NCBI GenBank assembly: GCA_002171975.2
Contig: NHIO02000022.1
Coordinates: 9,500-56,775 of the forward strand
DNA from: Flavobacteriales bacterium TMED191
GTDB taxonomy: Bacteria > Bacteroidota > Bacteroidia > Flavobacteriales > TMED113
Direction of reading: 5' to 3'
DNA length: 47,276 nt
Part shown: in pieces, positions 1-8,254 of the stretch
How the letters are laid out: every line of letters starts with the position of its first letter
How positions within the stretch are numbered: position 1 is the first letter of the stretch
Notes under the pieces: generated by a model
What the model was told of the DNA's origin: nothing
The model's database searches: none
Seen by the model: only the letters and a program-made list of their open reading frames with translations
Position numbers and translations under genes: made by a program

Positions 1-1
1 T

Positions 2-898
2 TGTATTACAAAAGATTGCGCTCAACAAGAGATTACTGAAATGTTTGACATGCATAATAATGGAGCTCTTGCCTTTACTGATGATAAGAAAACTATTCAA
101 AACTCTATGCTTATGAATATAGCATTAGAATATGTTAAAAATTTTGATGGGCTTATTATGACTACAAGTTCTGATATATACTTATCCAAAAATGGCCAAA
201 TCAATGAAAGTGAAATTAGCACACAAATGGGACTAAATCCAATACCTGAATTATCAGAAGATATAATGATTGATCGTGATTTAAATATTTTAAAATATAC
301 TCAGTCAAGACTACATCTTTCAACAATATCTAGCTATGAAGCAGTAAATAAAATTAAAAATGCAAAAAGAAGTAACCTAAATATCTCTTCTGATATAGCT
401 GCATATAACCTACTGCTTACAGATTCATGGATTGATAATTTTGATTCTAATTTAAAAGTATTTCCACCATTAAGGAGCGAGAAAACTAGAAAAAAATTAA
501 TCAGTGGAATTCTTGACGGGACTATAGATGCAGTCTCATCTGATCATTCACCTATTGAAATTGAAAATAAACGATGTGAATTTGAAAGAGCAAAATTTGG
601 TATCATCGGACTAGGTACAGTCTTTCCAATTTTAAATACTGTACTACACGACCAATTAGATTTATCTAAAATTGTTGAATTAATTTGTCATAATCCCCGA
701 AAAATCCTTAAAACAAAGATACCTAAGATACAAGAAGGACAAGAAGCCAATATGACATTATTTGATCCAAAAAAAGAGTGGACTTATCATGATGATCATA
801 TTCATTCATTATCTAGCAACACACCATTAATTAATTATAAGTTTAAAGGCGAAGTATTAGGAATAATTAATCAAAAAAAAATACACCTAAATCATTAA
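2..898 (+). CDS. pyrC: Dihydroorotase, 5' end missing
   Basis: The reading frame is open to the left edge, so the gene begins outside the window; about 298 C-terminal residues are present. The product would be the amidohydrolase-fold enzyme closing carbamoyl-aspartate to dihydroorotate in pyrimidine synthesis. Visible family marks are the metal-site histidine in HLSTISS, the substrate-loop motif VFPPLR, and the late SSDHSP motif carrying the metal-binding/catalytic aspartate. The N-terminal HxH pair must lie upstream and cannot be checked. It resembles the divergent Bacteroidota dihydroorotase type. Its TAA stop shares the four bases TTAA with the stop of the convergent DUF5723 gene. Inactive dihydroorotase homologues exist, so activity is likely but not proven. 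Confidence 0.85.
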   Translation, partial: CITKDCAQQEITEMFDMHNNGALAFTDDKKTIQNSMLMNIALEYVKNFDGLIMTTSSDIYLSKNGQINESEISTQMGLNPIPELSEDIMIDRDLNILKYTQSRLHLSTISSYEAVNKIKNAKRSNLNISSDIAAYNLLLTDSWIDNFDSNLKVFPPLRSEKTRKKLISGILDGTIDAVSSDHSPIEIENKRCEFERAKFGIIGLGTVFPILNTVLHDQLDLSKIVELICHNPRKILKTKIPKIQEGQEANMTLFDPKKEWTYHDDHIHSLSSNTPLINYKFKGEVLGIINQKKIHLNH

Positions 899-2175
899 AA
901 AAGCATATATAACTCCCAGCCAAAACCCACCTGACTAATTTCTGAGATTGGAGTAAATAATTCAATAATATTATTTACAAATATGTTAGTATAATATCTA
1001 TTGGCCCATTTTTTATTTAACGAAATAGAAAGATTAGCAAAGTTGTACTTGTTAATAGAATAGCTTGGTATAAATTTAAATTTTTGGTTAGGAAAAAATT
1101 TTAAATATGAAATTTTTGCAGAGCAAAACACAGACTTATATAATTTCTGAATACTGAAGTTAAAATTAATTTGATTTTCATTTACAAAATCATAAGTTAA
1201 ACCTAAATTAGTGCTATACGGCATTAATCTAACTTTATTAGTATAATGGCTTTCTGTACTGAAAATATTTATTATCGTGTCTTGAAGATTCTCAAATTCT
1301 GTTGATAATACCTGGTCAAGTGAATAATCAATTCCATCAAAGTAAAAGGTGCCTTGAGATTTATTATTTTGCTCATTCCACAAAATTATTCCTAAATCAT
1401 TTATATTGGCATACATACTAATTCTACTAGTATATTCATATTCTGCATATAAATCAACAGCAACACCTAAATTAGATAGTGTTTTATGATCGTGATTTAT
1501 ATCAAAAGAAAAATTTGAAATTAATTCAATATCAAAAGGATTTTGTTCTGAGTTAAAATTCTCGTCTAATAAAAATTGAGTACCACCTAGATCAAGATTC
1601 ATAGAACCAAGACCTTTAATAAATTTAATCTTAGAATTAAGATATAAACTCTCATTTATTAGACTAGAATATCCAAAATAAAAAGACAAATAATTTAATG
1701 CACTTATATAATTTTTATCATCTAAAGTGAGATTTTGATTTAAATATTGATAATTACCATTTATAAGTAGTGACATCAGTTTATGAGAGAACATACAATC
1801 AACAAATAAACGATGATCTATTCCAAAAGAATAAATTTGATTACTACGTTTATATGTGTAGTATAATAGAGTATTTTTCATATCCATCAAATGTTGTGAA
1901 GCAATTTCAATATTATTGGCATATTGATCAAAATTAATACCTATAATATTTTGATTTGAAAAGATAAAAGACTTGAAACCGGGGTCAGAATTTATATTAA
2001 ACTTAATTCCTATAAATGGGAATTCGACTAAATTTACAAATGATGTATCAGTTAATAAAGAATATTCTTTTAATGATTGACTAGTAACATAAGTACCAAG
2101 TATTGTTTGAGCAGATGTTTTACTTAAAAACAAACAAACAAATAAAAAACCAAATAAAATACTCCTACTTTTCAT
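895..2175 (-). CDS. DUF5723-like outer-membrane protein
   Basis: A 426-residue protein with a clear Sec signal peptide (residues 1-22, ending TSAQ) and long stretches of alternating aromatic/polar residues typical of an outer-membrane beta-barrel of Bacteroidota. It resembles the DUF5723 family, whose function is unknown. It ends in an aromatic residue (YMLF), as barrels often do. It starts 2 bases after the stop of the lipoprotein gene at 2178-3767 and is surely co-transcribed with it, which suggests a shared envelope role. Family assignment is from overall pattern; no catalytic motif is visible. Confidence 0.72.
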   Translation of the reverse strand: MKSRSILFGFLFVCLFLSKTSAQTILGTYVTSQSLKEYSLLTDTSFVNLVEFPFIGIKFNINSDPGFKSFIFSNQNIIGINFDQYANNIEIASQHLMDMKNTLLYYTYKRSNQIYSFGIDHRLFVDCMFSHKLMSLLINGNYQYLNQNLTLDDKNYISALNYLSFYFGYSSLINESLYLNSKIKFIKGLGSMNLDLGGTQFLLDENFNSEQNPFDIELISNFSFDINHDHKTLSNLGVAVDLYAEYEYTSRISMYANINDLGIILWNEQNNKSQGTFYFDGIDYSLDQVLSTEFENLQDTIINIFSTESHYTNKVRLMPYSTNLGLTYDFVNENQINFNFSIQKLYKSVFCSAKISYLKFFPNQKFKFIPSYSINKYNFANLSISLNKKWANRYYTNIFVNNIIELFTPISEISQVGFGWELYMLF

Positions 2176-2177
2176 TT

Positions 2178-3767
2178 TTAATTTATGTTGATTTCTGTTT
2201 CCAAGCCAACCTTAAATAAACATTCATAATCAGAATAAATTTTCACATACTGATCTTTATTTTGAAAGCCATAACTACTGAGTGTTACATCAATAATTAT
2301 TTTATTAGAGCCGAGTAAGTTATTTATTTCTGTATCTGATAAAGATAAAAAACCTGATGAAAGAACTGTTGAAACAACTTCTCCAAATTCATCAACAATA
2401 GCTGGATTAATAATATTATTAAAGCTATTATTAATATCTGTAAACTCAAGTGTGTCCAAATTGACTCCTGGATTTAATGAATCATGTAAAACTAAATTAA
2501 ATTCTGTACCTAGTGGGAAGCCATTAACTAGATTATAATGTAGAAGCACTCTATTAATCTGTGACAAGTCGTAATTAATGCCATCAAAAACAATAGTGTC
2601 TTTTAAACTTAAATTAGCAGCATTTACACTTAATGGAAAATCAATATCAACACCTAGAAGTAAAGATTCTGAACTAGATATATCAGTGGAAGTAAAACTA
2701 AGACTAGCATAAGCTTCGTATGCAAGTAATTGAGGGGGTAATGCAATAATATCACCGATTTCATCTCTATAATATGTAATCGAACTTTCACTATTTGGTT
2801 GAATATCTAAATCAACTGTCAAACTCTCCTCTATACCATCCTGAGAATATGCAAATAAGTCACCATCAATACTGCCAGATAATCCATATGGGTTTTTAAC
2901 CTTTAGAGTAAACTGTGGGTCCTCTAGAATAAGACCACTGTCAAAATCTTCAAATAATGCTAAATCAACATCGACTGTATCTCCACCTAAAGGAAGTGTG
3001 ATATTATCGAAACCAACATCATTTATACTAAACGATACGTCAAAACCAGTTGCGGGAGTTAGTTGCACCATGTCTGCACCAACATTTTCAATTTGTAAAG
3101 TTTCTATTAAAAGAGTTATACTATTACTAGACTCAATAACAAGATCAGATAAATCAATACTAGAAGTATAGACTTCTCCAGGATTCAGTTCAAATATATC
3201 AACTTGCCATTCAATTTCTGGGGCTGGCATTATTTTGATTTCAACTGTTTCTATTGTAACAGGTAAATTATTTGTTATTGAAATTTCTAATTGACCAGAA
3301 TTAAATACTGCATCACTAAACTCATCAAATTGAAAATCAAAGGGTTCCAAAATATCAGCATTAAATAAATTAAAGACGACACCTGGTATTTCTTGTGAAT
3401 CTGGAAAAGGGACTTCAAGACCTGACGCATTTATTAATGCAGCAACTGTTGGATTACTTTGAGCATTTATAACAAGTTCTTCTAGCAAAATCAATGTATC
3501 AATATTAAGACCAGTAATATCTTGTATTAGGCTGGAAGGTAGAACATATATACTATCACTACGAAATGCTAAGTGTATTAAATTATTTTGATCATACTCT
3601 GTAGTACCTCTTTCAGGGATTAAATCCGCAATTGTAATAGTTGCATTAATAATAGGAGAAATCAATTCAGGAGACCAATCATTTAGTTCTAACTGATATT
3701 TTTTACATGAATAAAAACTTATCAAAAAACAAAAAACTATTATAATAAAATGTGATAGCCTACGCAT
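2178..3767 (-). CDS. Uncharacterised lipoprotein, beta-rich
   Basis: A 529-residue protein with a lipoprotein signal: a short Arg-Arg start, a hydrophobic core, then a lipobox ending at Cys21 (SFYSC). The mature part is acidic, rich in Asp, Asn, Ile and Ser, with repeating beta-strand-like segments (for example LEISITNNLPVTIETVEI around residues 160-180) suggesting several immunoglobulin-like or LEA-like beta domains. I recognise no family and no catalytic residues. Lys follows the Cys (CKK), without an obvious surface-export signal. It is first in a two-gene unit with the DUF5723 protein. A near-consensus promoter box (CATCTTTG, 3793-3800 on the minus strand) lies about 25 bases upstream of its start. 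Confidence 0.75.
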   Translation of the reverse strand: MRRLSHFIIIVFCFLISFYSCKKYQLELNDWSPELISPIINATITIADLIPERGTTEYDQNNLIHLAFRSDSIYVLPSSLIQDITGLNIDTLILLEELVINAQSNPTVAALINASGLEVPFPDSQEIPGVVFNLFNADILEPFDFQFDEFSDAVFNSGQLEISITNNLPVTIETVEIKIMPAPEIEWQVDIFELNPGEVYTSSIDLSDLVIESSNSITLLIETLQIENVGADMVQLTPATGFDVSFSINDVGFDNITLPLGGDTVDVDLALFEDFDSGLILEDPQFTLKVKNPYGLSGSIDGDLFAYSQDGIEESLTVDLDIQPNSESSITYYRDEIGDIIALPPQLLAYEAYASLSFTSTDISSSESLLLGVDIDFPLSVNAANLSLKDTIVFDGINYDLSQINRVLLHYNLVNGFPLGTEFNLVLHDSLNPGVNLDTLEFTDINNSFNNIINPAIVDEFGEVVSTVLSSGFLSLSDTEINNLLGSNKIIIDVTLSSYGFQNKDQYVKIYSDYECLFKVGLETEININ

Positions 3768-3831
3768 AGGTTAAATAAAATTAATATCTTAACAAAGATG
3801 CAATAATTTAATTACAAATTATATTAATAAA

Positions 3832-4638
3832 ATGATATCATTAGAAAAAACTCTTAATTCAAAAAAATTGTTTCTAATTGCTGGTCCTTGTGTTATTGAA
3901 AATGAAAAAATAACGTTTGAAATTGCCAACGAGATAAAACAAATTACTTCTGAACTAGATATTCCATTTATATTTAAAGCTTCATATAAGAAGGCTAACC
4001 GTTCTAAAATAAATTCATTTACAGGACCTGGAATAGAAGAGGGTTTAAAAATCCTTCAAAATATAAAAACTCAATTATCAGTACCAATTACTAGCGATGT
4101 ACACAGTATAGGGGACATAATGAAAGCATCAAGTATTCTGGATATAATACAAATTCCTGCATTTTTATGTAGACAAACAGATTTGTTAATTACTGCTGCA
4201 AAAACCAATAAATATGTCAATGTTAAAAAAGGACCATTTCTTTCTGGAGAATCATGTAAATTTATTGTAGACAAAATCACCACTTTAAATAATAAAAAAA
4301 TCATTTTAACTGAGAGGGGGAATTCATTTGGATATGAAAATTTAATTGTAGACATGAGAAATATTCCAATACTAAAAATGAATAATTGTCCGGTTGTAAT
4401 TGATGCAACTCATGCCAACCAAAAACCGAATCAAACAAAAGGGGTTTCTGGAGGAACTCCTCAATTTATTGACACAATTGCATCTGCTGCAATAGCTGCA
4501 GGTGCAGATGGAATATTTATTGAAACACATCCTAATCCTAAAGAAGCTCTTTCTGATGGTTCTAACATGCTAAAGACTGATCAATTAAAATCTCTTTTAA
4601 CAAAACTAATTGCAATTAAAAAAGCTATAAGCTTTTAA
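3832..4638 (+). CDS. kdsA: 3-deoxy-8-phosphooctulonate synthase (KDO-8-P synthase)
   Basis: A 268-residue TIM-barrel enzyme, normal length for the family, that condenses phosphoenolpyruvate with arabinose-5-phosphate to make KDO-8-phosphate for LPS inner core. Strong signatures: LIAGPCVIE (15-23), FKASYKKANRSK (48-59), IQIPAFLCRQTDLL (106-119), LTERGNSFGYENLIVDM (159-175) and DATHANQ (191-197). Cys20 sits where metal-independent enzymes such as E. coli's have Asn, and His194, Glu231 and Asp242 match the other metal ligands, so this looks like the metal-dependent class. Its stop overlaps that of the convergent MBL-fold gene by 4 bases. Confidence 0.96.
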   Translation: MISLEKTLNSKKLFLIAGPCVIENEKITFEIANEIKQITSELDIPFIFKASYKKANRSKINSFTGPGIEEGLKILQNIKTQLSVPITSDVHSIGDIMKASSILDIIQIPAFLCRQTDLLITAAKTNKYVNVKKGPFLSGESCKFIVDKITTLNNKKIILTERGNSFGYENLIVDMRNIPILKMNNCPVVIDATHANQKPNQTKGVSGGTPQFIDTIASAAIAAGADGIFIETHPNPKEALSDGSNMLKTDQLKSLLTKLIAIKKAISF

Positions 4639-5405
4639 CTACAAATAATTTCTAAATTATCAAAAGCTAAATAAACATTCTTTGGCAATTCTTTATTAAC
4701 ATGACTATGTAGTCCCATACCATGACCAATATGAGTTAAATAAGCCTTTTGAGGTTTTACTTCATCTATTAAATTTAATGACTCGTCTAAATTATAATGC
4801 GAAATATGCTTATCTTTTTGTAAGGAATTAATTATTAACACTTTTATCCCAAATAATTTTTCTTTTTCTCTTTCCTCGATGTAATTTGCATCTGTTATAT
4901 AAGCTAAGTCTCCAATTCTATAACCAAAAACTGGTAACTTATAATGCATTACTCTAATTGGAGTTACCAAAATTTTCGAAACTAGAAAAGAACTATTTTT
5001 AATTACATTTAATTTAAACTTAGGCTTTCCAGGATAATCTTTAGTACCGAATAAATAGTGAAAATCTGATTTAATTTGATCAAAAACAAACTTCTCTGCA
5101 AATAAGGAAATTGGTTTTTTATTTTTATAGTATATAGGACGTAAATCATCTATACCCGCTGTATGATCTCTATGTTGATGAGTAAATAAAATAGCATCAA
5201 CCGATTTACAATTAATTCTTAACATTTGATAGCGAAAGTCAGGACCAATATCAATTAAAATATTAAAACTATCAATTGAAATTAAAATAGAACTTCGCAA
5301 CCTACTGTCCTTTGTATTATTTGACTTGCATACTTGACAAGTACATCCGAGCATCGGTACACCTTGAGAAGTTCCTGTTCCTAAAAATTTTACTTTAATT
5401 TGCAT
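4635..5405 (-). CDS. PhnP-like MBL-fold phosphodiesterase
   Basis: A 256-residue metallo-beta-lactamase-fold hydrolase. The metal motif HxHxDH is at His76, His78, Asp80 and His81 (FTHQHRDHTAG). An N-terminal CTCQVC cluster (Cys21, Cys23, Cys26) plus His225 in THIGHGMG matches the extra structural zinc site known in E. coli PhnP, a cyclic-phosphate phosphodiesterase. No other phn (C-P lyase) genes are nearby, so the substrate is probably another cyclic phosphate or nucleotide; RNase Z-like activity is less likely. It is a single-gene unit between kdsA (convergent) and the rightward gene at 5476. Cytoplasmic, with no signal peptide. Confidence 0.85.
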   Translation of the reverse strand: MQIKVKFLGTGTSQGVPMLGCTCQVCKSNNTKDSRLRSSILISIDSFNILIDIGPDFRYQMLRINCKSVDAILFTHQHRDHTAGIDDLRPIYYKNKKPISLFAEKFVFDQIKSDFHYLFGTKDYPGKPKFKLNVIKNSSFLVSKILVTPIRVMHYKLPVFGYRIGDLAYITDANYIEEREKEKLFGIKVLIINSLQKDKHISHYNLDESLNLIDEVKPQKAYLTHIGHGMGLHSHVNKELPKNVYLAFDNLEIICS

Positions 5406-5447
5406 ATAATAAATGAGATTTTTTTATTCTTTTTACACAAACTAACA

Positions 5448-5455
5448 TAAATTTG
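5448..5455 (+). promoter_or_regulatory. Bacteroidota -7 promoter box (TAAATTTG)
   Basis: Perfect match to the TAnnTTTG -7 consensus of Bacteroidota vegetative promoters, ending 20 bases before the ATG at 5476. No clear -33 TTTG is present at the expected distance. The spacing to the start codon matches four other boxes in this window. Confidence 0.5.
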
Positions 5456-5475
5456 TAATAATTAAACTTTTTTAC

Positions 5476-6930
5476 ATGGAAAATGTAATACTAAGTGCAG
5501 CACAAAAAGCATTAAATATAAATCTTGATGAGCATATTTATGGCACATTTTCTGAAATAGGTGCTGGACAAGAAGTTGTTAGGCATTTTTTTAGATCTGG
5601 TGGTGCATCTGGAACAATTGCAAAAGCAATGTCTGCATATGATATGGATGTCAGTGATGCTATTTATGGCAAAGAACAGTCTGGAAGATATGTTTGTAAA
5701 TCAAGATTAAAAACAATGATTGATCGCGAATATCTTTTACTTAAAGAACGATTAGATAGAAAAAAACATCCTCACAAATCTTTCTTTTCATTTGCAAATA
5801 CAATAACTACAACTAAATATGATGACCAACAACCCGGTCACGGTTGGATGGGAGTAAGATTTCAACTAAATGCAAATGAAAATCCAAATGATGTTATTAT
5901 TCATATTCGACTACACGAGCATGAAGCAAGACAACAACAAGAAACAGTCGGAATCTTGGGTGTAAATCTAATGTATGCTTGCTTTTATTGTCATAATTCG
6001 CCAGAAAAATTTATTCAAAGTTTATATGACAATTTAACTCGGAAACAAGTAGAAATTGACATGGTACAAATGAACGGGGAAAATTTCAAAAATATCGATA
6101 ATCGTCTTCTTAGTTTACTACTTGTGAAAAACAAAATGACAGAGGCTGTTATATTTGGTCCTGATGGCAACAATATGCAGCCCTCTGATGTACTATATAA
6201 GAAAAATATATTGACTCTGAGAGGCAGTTTTAGACCTGTCACAAAAGTCAATATTGACATGATTAAAAATGGATTTAATAAATTTGTTAAAGAAAATAAA
6301 GTTACAGAAGAAAATCTCCAAGTTTTATTTGAAATAACATTAAACAATTTAAAAGCTGAAGGTGGTATTAACGAAAAAGATTTTTTAGATCGTGTAGATG
6401 TTTTATGCTCAATAGGACAAACTGTTATGATTTCCAACTACCAACGGTATTATAAATTATTAGATTATTTTGGACGCTTCACTGATGAAAGACTAGGTGT
6501 GATTTTAGGAGTACCTAACTTAAAAGAAATTTTTGACGCAAAATTTTACAGACATTTAAATGGAGGTATATTAGAGGGAATAGGAAAAATGTTTAATCGA
6601 GATATTAAAGTATATGTTTATCCTTATAAGCCCGAAGAGCAAAGCGAACTACAAACAAGTGAAAACTTATCTATCCAACCGCGTATTAAACCACTATATG
6701 ATTTCTTTGTATTTAATAAACGAATTATTGACCTAAAGGACTATAATAAAGATTATTTAAATATCTTTTCAAGACATATACTGAAAATGATTAGACAAGA
6801 TAAAAAAGGATGGGAAAAAATGGTGCCAACATATGTTGACAATATAATAAAAGAAAATAATTTATTTGGCTACGATAATTGTAAATACAATACCGGAAAA
6901 GACAAGCCTATTAAGGCAATCAAGAAATAA
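5476..6930 (+). CDS. Conserved protein of unknown function (GGASGTIAKAMSAYDM family)
   Basis: A 484-residue soluble protein without signal peptide or membrane segment. The N-terminal part carries a striking conserved-looking block, QEVVRHFFRSGGASGTIAKA followed by MSAYDMDVSDAIYG (about 33-64), and later PGHGWMGVRFQL and HIRLHEHEA. From memory, relatives occur in Bacteroidota and Proteobacteria and are sometimes labelled nicotinate-nucleotide adenylyltransferase or even TonB receptor; nothing here supports those names, since there is no nucleotidyltransferase GxFxPxHxGH motif. The last 19 codons and the stop overlap the convergent DoxX-like gene by 61 bases. The gene is real (long, uniform codon use), but the function is unknown. 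Confidence 0.8.
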   Translation: MENVILSAAQKALNINLDEHIYGTFSEIGAGQEVVRHFFRSGGASGTIAKAMSAYDMDVSDAIYGKEQSGRYVCKSRLKTMIDREYLLLKERLDRKKHPHKSFFSFANTITTTKYDDQQPGHGWMGVRFQLNANENPNDVIIHIRLHEHEARQQQETVGILGVNLMYACFYCHNSPEKFIQSLYDNLTRKQVEIDMVQMNGENFKNIDNRLLSLLLVKNKMTEAVIFGPDGNNMQPSDVLYKKNILTLRGSFRPVTKVNIDMIKNGFNKFVKENKVTEENLQVLFEITLNNLKAEGGINEKDFLDRVDVLCSIGQTVMISNYQRYYKLLDYFGRFTDERLGVILGVPNLKEIFDAKFYRHLNGGILEGIGKMFNRDIKVYVYPYKPEEQSELQTSENLSIQPRIKPLYDFFVFNKRIIDLKDYNKDYLNIFSRHILKMIRQDKKGWEKMVPTYVDNIIKENNLFGYDNCKYNTGKDKPIKAIKK

Positions 6931-7352
6931 ATACCCAAATTAACAGCACCTATATAATCATTAGCTAATCTCTGGCCTAAAAACAAACTACACAATGTAA
7001 TTAGAGTAAACCAAATAGCAACAAAATAATAATCTAAACCTAAAACAATAAAACCTGAATCAGGACCTACATTAATCAACATAAATAAAACTAGCACAAA
7101 CAAAGCACCGGTAATACATTCTAATAATGTAATAAGGATTAATAATAATTTAACTTGTTTACTGAAAAAATTTTTCTTGAAATGATCTTTAAAGTAATTT
7201 AAATTTCCTGAAAATGATATAATTTTATCAATACCTGACTGTAAAAAAAGAATAGAAAAAAAAAGAGAAATGAAAAACAAAAAAAACCACTCATTAATAT
7301 ATTCTCCTAAATTCCCTAGAGCAAAAATTAAAAAGTAATTTAGATTGATCAT
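6870..7352 (-). CDS. DoxX-like four-helix membrane protein
   Basis: A 160-residue protein with about four hydrophobic segments (roughly 20-40, 67-93, 102-123 and 133-157) and the pattern FLQSGIDKIISFSGNLNYFKDHF after helix 1, which resembles DoxX/DoxD-family inner-membrane proteins (LSGVDKLxN..NxxGxxxYF). The molecular role of such proteins is poorly defined; some link to respiratory or redox complexes. Its last helix is encoded in the 61 bases overlapping the 3' end of the gene at 5476. A perfect promoter box ends only 5 bases upstream of the start codon, so the mRNA may be leaderless. Confidence 0.7.
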   Translation of the reverse strand: MINLNYFLIFALGNLGEYINEWFFLFFISLFFSILFLQSGIDKIISFSGNLNYFKDHFKKNFFSKQVKLLLILITLLECITGALFVLVLFMLINVGPDSGFIVLGLDYYFVAIWFTLITLCSLFLGQRLANDYIGAVNLGIYFLIALIGLSFPVLYLQLS

Positions 7353-7357
7353 ATCTA

Positions 7358-7365
7358 CAAATATA
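7358..7365 (-). promoter_or_regulatory. -7 promoter box (TATATTTG) abutting the DoxX-like gene
   Basis: Perfect TAnnTTTG on the minus strand, only 5 bases from the ATG at 7352. If used, transcription would start at or almost at the start codon. Confidence 0.4.
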
Positions 7366-7370
7366 GCGTT

Positions 7371-7385
7371 TTCAACAATGTTGAA
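7371..7385. promoter_or_regulatory. Perfect 6-bp-arm palindrome, possible operator
   Basis: TTCAAC-AAT-GTTGAA is a perfect inverted repeat in the divergent gap between the DoxX-like gene and parA, just upstream of the DoxX -7 box. It could be a transcription-factor operator. It is too short, and lacks a T-run, to be a terminator for either gene. Confidence 0.35.
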
Positions 7386-7426
7386 AAAATAATTGTTTTT
7401 ATTTATCTAAAGAACTAAAAAATCAT

Positions 7427-7459
7427 GATATTAGATATTAATAATTAAGATATTAATAA
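7427..7459 (+). repeat. GATATTA repeats abutting the parA start codon
   Basis: GATATTA occurs three times (7427-7433, 7434-7440, 7449-7455). The last two belong to a 12-base direct repeat AGATATTAATAA (7433-7444 and 7448-7459) separated by TTA; the second copy touches the parA ATG at 7460. The arrangement resembles an autoregulatory operator in the 5' leader, though low complexity in AT-rich DNA could produce it. Confidence 0.45.
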
Positions 7460-8254
7460 ATGGGGAAAATCATATCTATTGTAAATCAAAAAGGAGGGGT
7501 TGGAAAAACTACAACTGCGGTAAATCTGGCAGCTAGCTTAGGAGTTTTAGAAAAAAAAATTCTTTTAATTGATGCGGACCCACAAGCAAATGCAACATCT
7601 GCAATTGGTATTGATATAACTACAAAAGAAGATCGAAAATCTATCTATGAAGTTATTGAAAACACCGTTCAAATAAAAAATACAATCATAAAAACTGACT
7701 CACCTAATTTATATATTATTCCATCGAATATTGATTTAGTTGGCGCGGAGATTGAATTAGTCAATCATCCAGAAAGAGAATATATGCTAAAGAAACAATT
7801 AAAATTAATACAAAATGATTATGATTTTATTATAATAGATTGTCCCCCATCGCTTGGATTAATAACAGTCAATTGTCTTAGCACATCAGACTCACTAATT
7901 ATTCCTATTCAATGTGAATACTTTGCGCTTGAAGGACTAGGTAAATTAATGAATACTATTCGACAAATACAAAACCTACATAATCCAGATCTATCAATTG
8001 ATGGTTTATTGCTAACAATGTATGATTCTCGACTAAGATTATCCAATAATGTAATCGAAGAAGTAAAAATGCATTTTGGAGAAATAGTATTTGATACTAT
8101 TATACAAAGAAATGTAAGACTAAGTGAAGCAACAGGTTATGGAACTAGCATAATCAAATATGATGCAAATTGTAGAGGTGCAATAAATTACCTAAACCTA
8201 GCAAAAGAATTTATTAATAAACACTCATTAACTCTAGACACCAAACATGAATAA
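7460..8254 (+). CDS. parA: Chromosome-partitioning ATPase ParA (Soj)
   Basis: A 264-residue deviant-Walker ATPase, standard length for chromosomal ParA. The Walker A motif KGGVGKTT is at residues 11-18, with the signature lysine; Walker A' DADPQANAT follows at about 38-46, and IIDCPPSLG at about 124-132. It binds DNA non-specifically as an ATP dimer and works with ParB/parS to segregate origins. parB starts inside the last codons (8-base overlap), so the two are translationally coupled. It heads the parA-parB-DUF5683-dapB-lepB-wbqC unit. The start ATG abuts the AGATATTAATAA repeats. Confidence 0.96.
   Translation: MGKIISIVNQKGGVGKTTTAVNLAASLGVLEKKILLIDADPQANATSAIGIDITTKEDRKSIYEVIENTVQIKNTIIKTDSPNLYIIPSNIDLVGAEIELVNHPEREYMLKKQLKLIQNDYDFIIIDCPPSLGLITVNCLSTSDSLIIPIQCEYFALEGLGKLMNTIRQIQNLHNPDLSIDGLLLTMYDSRLRLSNNVIEEVKMHFGEIVFDTIIQRNVRLSEATGYGTSIIKYDANCRGAINYLNLAKEFINKHSLTLDTKHE

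Noticed and set aside
6015..6437. 140-codon antisense open frame inside the 484-residue gene
   Set aside because: No recognisable motif, fully inside a well-supported gene on the other strand; typical by-product of codon use.
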